From NCBI RefSeq assembly GCF_028769735.1, contig NC_088177.1, forward strand, positions 10,418,599-10,482,598: 64,000 bases of DNA. Direction: 5' to 3'. The notes below the pieces were generated by a model. It had not been told where the DNA came from and did not search any database. It saw only the letters and a program-made list of their open reading frames with translations. Source of the stretch: Zonotrichia leucophrys gambelii. Taxonomy: Eukaryota; Chordata; Aves; Passeriformes; Passerellidae. Shown here one piece after another: positions 40,101-52,100 of this stretch (position 1 is its first letter; each line of letters starts with the position of its first letter). The translations under genes were made by a program, and so were the position numbers.

Positions 40101-43100
40101 ATGAAAGCAAATTAATCCTTTAAAGATAAAGCCTTCTTTTTTTTTTCTTTGCCAAGGTTAGGATTGATATTAATTTTCTTATATTCCTAGTCTTTGGACT
40201 CTCTAGGACATTGTGAATTGTAGGGCTTGTCTGAGCAGAGAATTTATTGTACAACCTGGGGTGTGAAGGTAAAACAGTCACACTCTCAGTTATTACCTGC
40301 TCCTTGAATGTATTGTTTGCAGACATGCATGCAAGTGCAGTGCCAGCTAAACAACGTAGGTGTACCTCCCAGCAGCATGGCTTCTGGTTGTTAAATAATT
40401 TCTTCTGGTTCTTAAAAAATTTCTTACATTTTTATTTGTTAAGGTGCAGCACAACCCAGAGTACCAGGAGACTTTTGTCAACGAAATGGTCTCATTTCTG
40501 ACACTCATCTCCCAAGTGCAGAATGACACCTCCCTGTGGCACCTGCTTTTGCTGGCCCCAGATGTGTTTCAGGACAACATGCAGCTGCGAGACATCATTG
40601 ATTTCCTTCAGAATCCAAGCAGGTAAAACAGAGAAGGAGAAGCACTGAAAGCTGCTGGGTTTGTGTGCTGACCTCTAAGGGCATCATCTTTCTTGAAAGA
40701 AAGGTCTTACCTTAAAAGCATGATTTGTTTGGGGAATGATGCAGCTCCATGCTAATGCATCTCTAAAGGTGTCTGTGGACTGTGAGCAGTGTGTTGTTTT
40801 TCAGTGACTCTTGGGTCATTCTTTTAATGGGAACTTAATATAAACTCTTGAATTTTCTCCCAGCCTGCTCAGAGGCACTGTCATGCCCTTGTGCAGATAG
40901 AAAAGCTGGTGAGTCACAGGCACTGCCTTTGGTGGAAGAAAAACCCTCCTGGCTGGATGAAGAAAGCAGCCAGCTGCTTCTTTCCAGAATAGCACAGAGC
41001 CAAGTTCAGCTTGCTTTGGAACACCTCAAGCACTTGTAGGGGAGCCATAATGTTGGTTTTTAAAACTGATTTCCTAATCTGCTGCTGGGTTAATCTTTCA
41101 AGACTGGTCCCAAGAAAGCAGGGAAGAGAGGGAGCCTGGTTTTCTACCATATGGGCTTTAACACATCTGACTTGAAGAAGAAAGTGCCAGTTATGTACTT
41201 GCTCAGTGGTTATATGAAAAACAGAGCTGGCTTAACTGCATTATTTAACTGTACTGAAATATTTGATGCAGTTTGCACCTAGGGCAATACAAATTTCTAA
41301 AATGGGCTTAGCCTTGAAATCCCTTTCCTGGGCTGTAGTTTGGCTTAACTCTTCCTGATCTCCAGAAGACACAAGTTACTCAAGATTAAGGGACTCTGTT
41401 CCAAATCATCTTCTGGATGTGTGACTGATCCTGCTTGTTACAGTACATGGAGGACACCAAGAAGTTGAGTGTCTTCAGACTGCTTTTTGTTTTTATCTTG
41501 CATACACGAGCAGTTGAGTTAAGATGCCAAAAGAAGTTGTAGAAACTTTGGCACTTTGATTTCACCCAGGCTTAGAGGGACTCACTTTTGTTCACTGGTG
41601 TGTTGCTGAGGCACTTAGAAACCTGTACATTTAATATCAAGGTAATTTTCCATGCTGCATTGTGAGACCCATGTGTAAGCTGTAATGTCCTTATCCTTAA
41701 AGGAGTCAGCAGCAGTGTGGCATGAATTGGAATTTTATTCAGAAGCATTTTGTTCATGCTGCTGTTTCAGTCACAGGATTATTACATTTGGTTGCATTTA
41801 CTGGCTTGCAGAACCCAGCCTGAGAACTAGCCCTGTTGGAGTGCCCAGGGAGAATTAATATTTACTGTGCTGCCCTGCTTTGCTCTCCAGCTGCAGAGCT
41901 GGGGGAAGTTATCATAGGCACAACAAAGAGGCACATAGAATTTCATCACCAGAGCTGTGCAGTGCTTTTATCCCTGGCATCTGGCACTGTAAATGTATGA
42001 GTAAAGAGTTATTGCAAAGAGATTGCACAAATAGTACTTTTAATGATGCTTACAAAAGCACATCTTAGCCAGCCTGCCCACGTCTCTTACTCAGGCAGGA
42101 CTGAACTCCTAAAAAAGTGCTGTACAGGGATTTTTTTTTTTTGTGGTTGAAATATGAAGGTATAGAAGAAAAGAACTTTTGCTCATTGTTGCATCTCTAG
42201 GAACCAAGTGATAAACACCACCAGTGTGAAACTGTAACTTCCAAGTCATGAATCCTATAGAAAGTTTAGCAGCAAATTTTATTGCCCACAAAAACCTGGT
42301 TTGCAGACTGATTTCACAAATGTTCCTGTTTGTTGCTGAAAGATAGTTTTTCAGCTAAGCATATAAGCTGAGCTTTTTCTCCACAGCCAAAGTCTGCAGA
42401 AACCCTGCAAGATTGAAATTAAAGGGCAGCAACAACACTTTTTTCCATGTTTGCTGCCTTCTGATCTGTGTGAGGTGCATCCATTTTTGGCAAGTCTGTG
42501 CCTGCCTCCTCCTTGGCTCTGCCATTGCTCAGCTAAATATGTCATTTGTAACTGGGTTTCTTCCCCTCTAAGACTCTTCCAAGCACATCTGCAGAATGAA
42601 AATGATGAGCACCAAGCCCAGGAAGCCTGCATGGAGACATTATGGTAAATTAGGAGAGAAGAGATCCCCAGTGCTCTGCTCTCAGTAGCAGCCTGTTCCC
42701 ACAGATCAGTATGTATTTATTCATGCCACTGAGATCTTTGTGTATCACCTGCACAACCTAAGGCAGGTGAGAGAGAGACATGGTGCATTTCAGTGACCCC
42801 ACAGCTACAGTGAAGGCTGCTCTTTATACAGGAGAAGAAAAAGGGATTAAAAATCACAGTGAAGTTTTCAGTAACCTGCATACCTGAGCAGGCAGTCCTT
42901 TAAATTAGTTCCTCTGTGATACAATATGCCTGACTATCAGCTTGTTCCTTCCTAAGCCTGGAAAACATGCCTTGCTTCCCTGGCAGCCTGGATATTACAG
43001 CATGAAAAAGGAAAGAAGGAGAATTGGAAATGGTACCAGTTATTTGTGATCACTTCTTCCTTCCACAGATGTTTTCTCCCCTGGGATCCCTGCTCTCCCT

Positions 43101-46100
43101 GGAGCCTTGTTTCCTTGGTTCTTGGGGATTTTTAGGAGGGAATTCCCCTGCAGCAGTGAATCACATGGCTGCTGTGTCACATGAGTGTTTTCTGGATTTT
43201 AGTGGCCTGTAGATTTTACATAACTCTGAAAAAGTGCATCTAATGGGTGCCACACGAGTGTTTGTGCTGATACACCACCATGGCTTTCCCTGGTGTTTGT
43301 ATCTTGTGCATGATCAAACCAATCATTAAAAATAGAGGTGATGTCTTGTCTGTCAGACATTTTAAGAATGATAGGCTGTATTCCAGCTGTTTCCTATTAG
43401 AGCATATAAACCTGTAACCACAATTTATTTTCCTTTTTGCCCCCTCCTTCAGTGTTGTGCTGGGAGCTCAGAATGTCTCTGCATCTCTGGTGAGCGATGA
43501 TAGATTCAAAACTGTTCAGAATGAGGTTACAGATTCTCCACTTCCCCTGAACTGCTTGGAGCAAGGTAAGACTCCTCCATTGAGTCATATCTCTGCTGAA
43601 AACCTGTGGTGCTGAGGAGAAGCAAACTGCAGGCTAATGAGTAACCATACAGATTGCACACTGTTCAGGGCTCAGCTGTTCAGGGTTCTTCCTTCAGCTT
43701 TTTGCAAATGCGAATAAAATGCCTCATTTCAAATGGAAAAGTAAAAAAGGCTTGGGTTTGTCAGTAGACAATGAATTGACATGAGTTTGCAGCCTCAGTG
43801 GAAATGGGGAGCAGTATTTTTTCACTTTGATTTGGTTTTTTTGGGGGGTGATGTCAAAATCTGCCTCTGGTTGTGGGCTCTAACTCAGCTTGGTGCAGCA
43901 AGGCAGGGGCTGCACAATGAGCTGTTGACATCCTGATGAGCCATTCCTTCAAATCCCTGTCCCTTCAGCAGAGATATCCCCCTCTAACTGGGGATCTGGG
44001 AACAGGCAAGGGAAAGGAACTAAATGCTACAAGGGAGACATGGGGATTGCTGTCCCTTCTCTACTTGTTTCATGCAGACTGTGGGAGTTGAGGTGGGTAA
44101 GAAGAAAGATGAGGTGTGCAAGAAGGGAAAACATGGAAAGTGGCTGGTGAGAGGATTGGGCACATGGGGATATCAAGATGAGTGTAAATGGCTGTGGAGG
44201 ACATAAATGATGCTGCAGACAGAGCTTATGTGTGAGCAGTAAAAAAGCAACCCTAAATGAAGGGAAAGAAACCATAATAAATCCTTGGCCACCTTCCTCT
44301 GCATTACTGACAGCAAAGTGCCCCTAAAGCAGGAGGAGACCTCTGTCAACATCCAGATCACAGGGGCATTGAATAGTTCCTGAATGATTTCAGCACAGAA
44401 AGGCACTTCTAGGAGTCCATCTTCACTTCCCTTGAAAGGCCAAGAAGAATTACACCCCAAAAGAAAACTCAGATTTGTAACCAGGTTATTGTGGATTGTG
44501 GTAGGAGCCTGACTTCATATGTGCATATTGTCCTGAATAGATTTGCCATTATAGCACCTTTCAGGTTCCAGAATTATGTGATCTTTACTAATATTCTTTT
44601 CACATTTTTGTTGTAGATAAAGAAAGAAGTTGGGTGACCAGGTCTATTTGTAATTCCTTTGTTCACTGGAGAGACAATCACACTTTAGTATCTGAATTGG
44701 AGGAAGTTCTAAGGTGAGACATTAGCTAAAGGGATATTACTAACAGTGTAATTCAAATCTATGATCTTTGCTCTAAATCACCTTACATTTCCACTTGCAT
44801 TGATTTCATATTCACTAAAACACTTTTTTGTTCCCCTCCAGAAAAATAAAGTCACCAGAGATTGGTGGAAAGCTCTCCAAGAGGTCCATTAATTCAGATG
44901 ATTTAGAAGCCATACAAAAGCATCTACATCGTTTAACAGGCTTTGAGGAAAAAATGAATAGAAGTGAATTAAAAAGCTTAAATCTATTCAGAAATTTGAA
45001 GAATGAAACATTACAGAAATTGTATGCATTTCTTGAACTGGGAATGAATCCACACCATGATTATAAATTAAAGGAACCATATAATAAGGAAATAATTGAT
45101 GAAATCTATAACTTCACGTCACTGCAATTACAGAGTGACTTTAATGGTACTTCCATTTTCAATACAATGACCCACTGGAAAGAAATTCAGAGGGCTTTAA
45201 AATTAGCTTCAAAGCTTTGGAATCCAGCTCTCCAAAGTAATTCCAGTTTTAGTACATTGAAAACTAAGGATGCTCTCAAAATGTTGCTCTCCACAAGCAT
45301 GCCATCACTTCTGGAAGGTCTCAGAGACCATTTGAGTGGATTGGAAGAAATCCCATCTGTGTTTTCTGATGATCTGCTTGAGCCTGACTCCTACAGAAAC
45401 TTCCCAGAGCAGCTCCTAGCTGTCGAGGAGATGTTTTTTAGAATGATGGGCACAAATGTAGGCTATCAGTACCTCCTGCTGCCCGTGTTTGAGCTGATGA
45501 GGGCTGTAGAGAAGTCCATGGGGGAGGCCTGGTGGGATGAGCTGAACGTCTACTGGCGCATTGGGGAGAAGCTGAGATCCATGAGGTGGAATAACACAGC
45601 CATCGTCGCCTATGGGCAGTTCTTGGAGGTGTTAAACAGCCATTTGCAAAAGCTGAATAATAAATCAAGTGATGTCTTCAGTGAGGAGCTGGATCAGCTG
45701 TCAGAGCTCATAACAGCTGTGTTTAAAGAATTTGGGGAAAGCTCTGGAGTAGCCAATATCTCACAAGTCACTCAAGCCATCCAGAAGACGTTGAACATCT
45801 TAAAAGACTTACAGCTGAATTATAATGTCAGTGCATTAAAATCTATAGATCTTTTCTTTAATTTTAACAATAAAACCTTGGAGAGCTTGTCTGAACTTCT
45901 GAGAACAGGAATGAAAATCCTTCATTATACAAGTGCCAGTGAAGATTCCAGTGAAGACATAATTAAACCCATCTATAATTTAACACATCTTCTACTGCAG
46001 GAGTTCAGCCAGTCTCCCTCACAGCACAATTCCTCACTACAGCCAAAAGTTTGGGAGTTCTTGAGATCAGCCTTGGATCCTTTCCTTGAGCCCAGCAGCG

Positions 46101-49100
46101 ATGGCTACAGGACGCTCCAGAACTGCTCCTTTGAAGATGTGCTTGCCATAGGCCTTGAGGTGCTGTTTGAAAATGCCACTCTAAGGGAGTCCTCAGCCAG
46201 GAGCCCCTGCAAGCCCCTCTTGCATTCCTTGGGCGTGGAGGGTGGGACAGGGAGCAATGAGACCTTTACCAGGCTGTTCCAGCTGGCCATAAGCAACCTG
46301 CAGCTGTCCCCAGAGTTTGCTGCTGCCTACAACAATAGCAGGGAGAGCTTTGCCCAGGAGCTGTCGTGCCTCACCCGAGCTCTGCGTTTGTCCCTGAGTT
46401 TCCTCTCCAAGTTAGACCTTGTCTCTGGGCTGGGAAACTCGTGGCTGCAGGAGAAGGGGAGAGCTCTGAGTGCAGCCACGGAGGGGCTGGTGCAGGGTGA
46501 TGCCTGGTGCCCCATCCCAGCCCAGGATGTGGGTGATGTGTCCCCATCCCAGCTTCTGAACGTGCTCCTCCCTGCCCTGCTGAATGAAACAGCGCTGAGC
46601 TCCCTGAATTCCTCTGGCAGTGCCACAGCCTGGGATGGGCTGCCTGTGTTCTCCCTCCTGCCAGCAGCTGCTTCCATGAGGAACAGCAGCCTCTACGAGC
46701 TGCTGCAGGTGGGCAGAGCTGCCTCCAGGCAGCCCGAGTGGGGACACTTCTCCCGGCTGTGGCACGCCACTGGCAGCCTGCTCACCTCCAAATGGAGCCT
46801 GACAGAAGTGGGTGAGTATGTGGAGCTCCTGCAAATGATGAAGAAAGCTCTAATCCTCGTGGACTTTGGGGTGGCTCCTGGAAAAGCATTGGTGCATCAG
46901 ATCTTTCGGAATTCTACTGAAGCGATGGAATCCTCAGATCTCAGTGATTTGTACAGTTTATTAAAACTCCTCTTCAGTTCAACTTCTGCCACAGACAACA
47001 CACTGGACTTGGAAAGAATGTTTCAAGAAATACTTCCTCTGTATGAAGGGGGTGGTGAAGGACTGTTCTACTCTAATCCCTATGGAAAAGAGAATCAAGA
47101 TGTTCTGACTATGGCTGCAGTGATTTGGAATGAGATCATTTTAAACAGGACTGATTTTATTGCAGAGAATGCATGGGAGGTTATCAAAATGCTTGCACTC
47201 GATGCAATCTCGCTCAAAGACATTGAAAGTTATCTCAGCACAAATGAAAAAGTGTCATCATTGTTTTCTGACTTCTTGTTGACCCCTGAAACTTTTGAAA
47301 ATTTCGCAGAACACCTTTTGTCCCTTGAGAAACTTCTTGGTGCCATGGCAAAGGTGAATAGCAGTGATCATTATCTGCTGATCTCTTCTTTGTCTAAGCT
47401 AATGCAGAAGCTCCCTTCTGGAGGGCAGGAAAACGAACTTGATGCTTTCTGGCACATTGCTGAAGGTCTGCAATCCTTGAACTGGAGTAATCCAGACAGT
47501 CTCACTGCCCAGTCACTTCTGGACATGCTGCAAAATCTGCTAAATACACTGGAAAATGACTCCAGCCTTCCTTTCAGTGAGGAACTGAAGCAGCTGCTAA
47601 ACTTTGCATCTTCCATCTTTGAGCTGTATGATGAAGAAGACTCTGTGGGAAGCAACCTCTCCACATACTTGCAGGCCATGCAGAGGGGTATCTTAACTTT
47701 GAAAGGTTTGCAGGAAAGGTATAACATCAGAGAGCTTGAATCTCTCAGCCTGTTACTCGATTCTTACAGTAACCATACCCAGAGACTGATGGAAATGTGG
47801 GGAGCAGGAATGAAAGTTCTTCATGAGACCAACTTAAACAAAACATTGGAGGAAAAAATGGCCAGTATCTATAATTTCTCACATTTTCTACTGCAGGAGT
47901 TCAGCCAGTCTCCCTCACAGCACAATTCCTCACTACAGCCAAAAGTTTGGGAGTTCTTGAGATCAGCCTTGGATCCTTTCCTTGAGCCCAGCAGCAATGG
48001 CTTCAGGACACTCCAGAACTGCTCCTTTGAAGATGTGCTTGCCATAGGCCTTGAGGTGCTGTTTGAAAATGCCACTCTAAGGGAGTCCTCAGCCAGGAGC
48101 CCCTGCAAGCCCCTCTTGCATTCCTTGGGCGTGGAGGGTGGGACAGGGAGCAATGAGACCTTTACCAGGCTGTTCCAGCTGGCCATAAGCAACCTGCAGC
48201 TGTCCCCAGAGTTTGCTGCTGCCTACAACAACAGCAGGGAGAGCTTTGCCAAGGAGCTGTCGTGCCTCACCCGAGCTCTGCGTTTGTCCCTGAGTTTCCT
48301 CTCCAAGTTAGACCTTGTCTCTGGGCTGGGAAACTCGTGGCTGCAGGAGAAGGGGAGAGCTCTGAGTGCAGCCACGGAGGGGCTGGTGCAGGGTGATGCC
48401 TGGTGCCCCATCCCAGCCCAGGATGTGGGTGATGTGTCCCCATCCCAGCTTCTGAACGTGCTCCTCCCTGCCCTGCTGAATGAAACAGCGCTGAGCTCCC
48501 TGAATTCCTCTGGCAGTGCCACAGGCTGGGATAACCTGACCATGTTCTCCAGTGTGGCACAGGATGAGCTCCACAGCCTGCTGCAGAGGCTCCTGCAGAG
48601 CCTCACCACAGGCAGCTACTACACAAGTGCCTGGGATGTGTTTGACAGCTTCCTCAGCACCAAAAGGAGCCCAGCTGAAGGAGCTTCCCTTGCAAGGCTG
48701 TTGGAAGCAGTGGCAAGTGACTCTGCCAGTGATCTGTCAGCTCTAGAAATCACAGAAGCCACCTTCTACATTCTCAAGGTGCTGAACATCCCTGGCCTGC
48801 TAAATGAATTCAATATGAGTTCCAGTTCACCTCCTCTCTCCAACAAAACCAGTTTTGACACTGTGATTGATATCGTTGCTCATCACTTCACTGTTGTGGC
48901 AGAAACCCTTTACAACAAGACCCTGCCTTGGACTCTGAGTGACCACACTCTGTCCCCAGCCAGCTTGATCACACAGTGAGTTTGGGATTTGGGAATTGTA
49001 ATTCCATGCGTGGGTTGTGACCACCATTCTCATTCCAGCATGAGAAGTGTGGAATTTTCTTCCAGTGGAACAACCTAAGCCTGCAATCCCTGTAATTTAG

Positions 49101-52100
49101 GACACAATGTATAATGTGGGTTAAATTGAAGCAGAGGAAACTTCTCCTTGAGCTGAAAGTACAGCTGAAAGTCAGACTTAGAAAAATTTTTGTGTGTTGG
49201 CACACGTATCAATGCAGTGGAACAGAGTCCTGAAGGAGTCTCACCATCAGTGGTAGGCTCTTGGGAAAACCTTCCTTTGTGGGATGACTCTCTAATTTTT
49301 GACCCTCAGTCTCCCTTAGGTGTGCCTTTCCATCTGTGTAATGCATCCATCACATAGATGTGAACTTTTCAAGTGTGTTTTCTTATTTTGAGAGTGAATG
49401 ACAGCTTTGGGAAATAACAGCAGAAAGAACTGATGGAATAAAACTGGGGGGGGTACCCACTTAGGAGAGATGGCTTTCATCTGGAATTCTTATTTACTCT
49501 GCTGAGGAGCAGCAGCCACAGCTGACAGGTCCCTCACTAATACATACCTTGTTTTTGAAAGTGAAGCTGATTTAAATTCCTATCTTATTTTTCAGATTTC
49601 TGTTTTTAGAATTTCAAAACACCATCTTGCAGGTGACAGCGAACAACAGCTATAACCCATACCTGATGTGTTTAATGAATTCTGCAGAAGCTGAGGATGG
49701 GGAATTGACAGGTGATCATGATTTCATTAATGCTCAGGGGCCTCAGCTGCAATGTGTTTTGTCTAATGGAGGGAAGGAATGGTGCTGCATGGTTTTATCT
49801 GCTGGCAATTAACTGGAGCTGTGAGACATGGGGAAGCCAGACTGGGGTTTGGTTTGAGTTGTGTCACATTGGGATTATGAGTTTCCATCCCAGTCTCTCC
49901 AGAGAAGGCACATCTCTTCTTCTCAGTGTGATGACAGGATGCTGACACTCAGACAAAGCAATCTTGCAAATAGAAACTTCTTTCCCTTCACAGCTTTTTG
50001 TAGCTGTAATATGACAGCAGTTATTTCTGAGAGCTAACATGGTGTTTCACATAGATACTCGTCTCGTGTGCTTATTGTAACACCCAAGAGGTTTTACCTG
50101 TGCACCAGCATGGGCTGGATTTCACTAGGAACAGAGCACCTACTTGAACTCAATCCCTTATAACCCAGATTACAGTCTGGGCCTTGCTCTGTGATTTCAG
50201 AGGTCCTCAGCCATGGAGGTTTGATGGAAAATAGCAATGCTCAGTTGGCCACAGAATAAAAGTGCTGATATTCCCTCAGTGAAGTTTCTGGCATTTTTGT
50301 CTGGAGTAACTATTGTTTTTTTCCCCTGCACAGAAAACATCGCACTGCTTTTGAAGCAAACTCATCTGAAAAAGAACTCTTTTATGCAAAATAATACCTC
50401 TGAGAAACATTCATCCATACCAGAGCTCCTGAAGCTAAAAGTGAGTCTGCTTTAAATGCTGACTTGAAGGACATCCCGCAGTGATACATGAATGTGCAAT
50501 GGTGGTTTTGAAAAACAGAGTATGGAAAAGAGTTTTTTTAAGAGAACAGCTGATAAAAACTAGGGCTGAAACTCTGTGTTCTGCATGCTGCCTAGATTTG
50601 AAGGTCACCTGTAAACTGGGTTGAGGAACTTGTTCTTTTATCTGTCCCTACTGAGTGTACACCCATTTTTCAGAGAAGGTAGAGGTGTTCCTGTGTTCCC
50701 ATGTGCTGGATAGGATGGCTCTGTTTGCCACCAGCTGTCCCAGGAGGATGAGCACTGCAGAAATGGCCAGTGGCAGCATATTTCTTAGTGCGCCACTAGT
50801 TTTAAAATTCAGTATACTGAGACTTCCTGAAGCACCTTGCAGAGCTGCAATGATTCTAGAATGCCTCAGCTTCTCTTGAGGAGCAGGCAGGGAGGAGTTC
50901 TGAAAGGCAGAGATAGGGATTAGATACCTCTGCCCTGCTGAAAATCCATGGAATTGTGCACTTCTAATTGGCAGTTAGCAGCATGACTAACTGGCTTACT
51001 GCCTAAGGAGCTGTACCAGCCCCAGTGTGGCTGGAGTCAAGTCCCCACATGCTCCTCTGTCCCCAGATGTCACACAACACCAGAATGGCTCCTGAGGTGA
51101 AGCACCAAGGTTGATTCATGGAGTTCCCTCACCAGCTTTGGGTTTGGCAGTGCCTCATTTGAACAAAATGCTTCTTCATGACTGCACTAATAGCATGCAT
51201 GCACTTCAGTCTATTGCTCCATATGAGAAATAGCATTTAAAAGTCCTTTTAAAAAAAATACAGCAGTGTGCAATGTTGTTGCTGTGTAATATATCTGTAA
51301 CAATAATATGATGAGCCTCAGTGTGACAGGTACTTAAGGGCATAAAGCTGAAAATAATTCTTCCCCTAAGAGCCTGATAATGTAAATAATGATGTCAGAC
51401 AAGAGGGAAGCCCATAATAGAAAAGGACTATAATTTTACACCATTTGGCAGATGAGGAAGCTCTGACTTGTGGCCAAGTCCCTTTCCTGTGCTGCAGTAG
51501 ATGACCAGGTGGTATCTGAAGGGCTAAACCTGTTGTGCAAGGTAGATTTATTTGGTCTCTGAGAAGATTAATTAATAAACAGGTAAGTCCAATGGAGTAA
51601 TGCTGTCTTAAGTGTGTTGGGCAGGGGAAATGACATATTAAGGTTTGCAAGGTTTATTAGATCCAGCCAGGCCTGCCAGAAGCTCACACAATGATTGTCA
51701 CAAGCTGTTCCATTGGAGACCTTTTGAATGAACTAAAAATATATATATTTCAAAATCCTAGTCCTAAGGAGACAGAGAAAGGGACAGCTAGACTCTTTAA
51801 AGCTTGCCTTTTATATTCTGTCATCTAACTGGTGTTTGTGCATTTTTCTCCCTTTTTTCCCAAATGTCCTTTGAAGATCTCTCGCCTCCAGGATCTGACA
51901 GCACTTCTGTGTGACTCTGAGAGCTTTCAGTCCATCCAGCAGCTCTGCCACCTCCCTGAGGCTCCCTCTGGGGAGCTGTGTGAGCAGGGCCAGGCTCAGG
52001 AGCAGCTCCTCCGTGCTGCTGAGCTGAGCAGCCAGCTGGTGGCCAGCGTGCTGAGTCACAGGAGGATCTCCCAGGAGCTCCAGAATGTCCTCATTGGGGA

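Noticed and set aside
44828..48979. The giant open frame read as an independent intronless gene or retrogene
   Set aside because: It has no ATG start at its 5' end; the frame runs back into the splice acceptor at 44840-44841 and forward into a GTGAGT donor at 48976. Its phases fit exons 9 and 11 exactly, so it is an internal exon.
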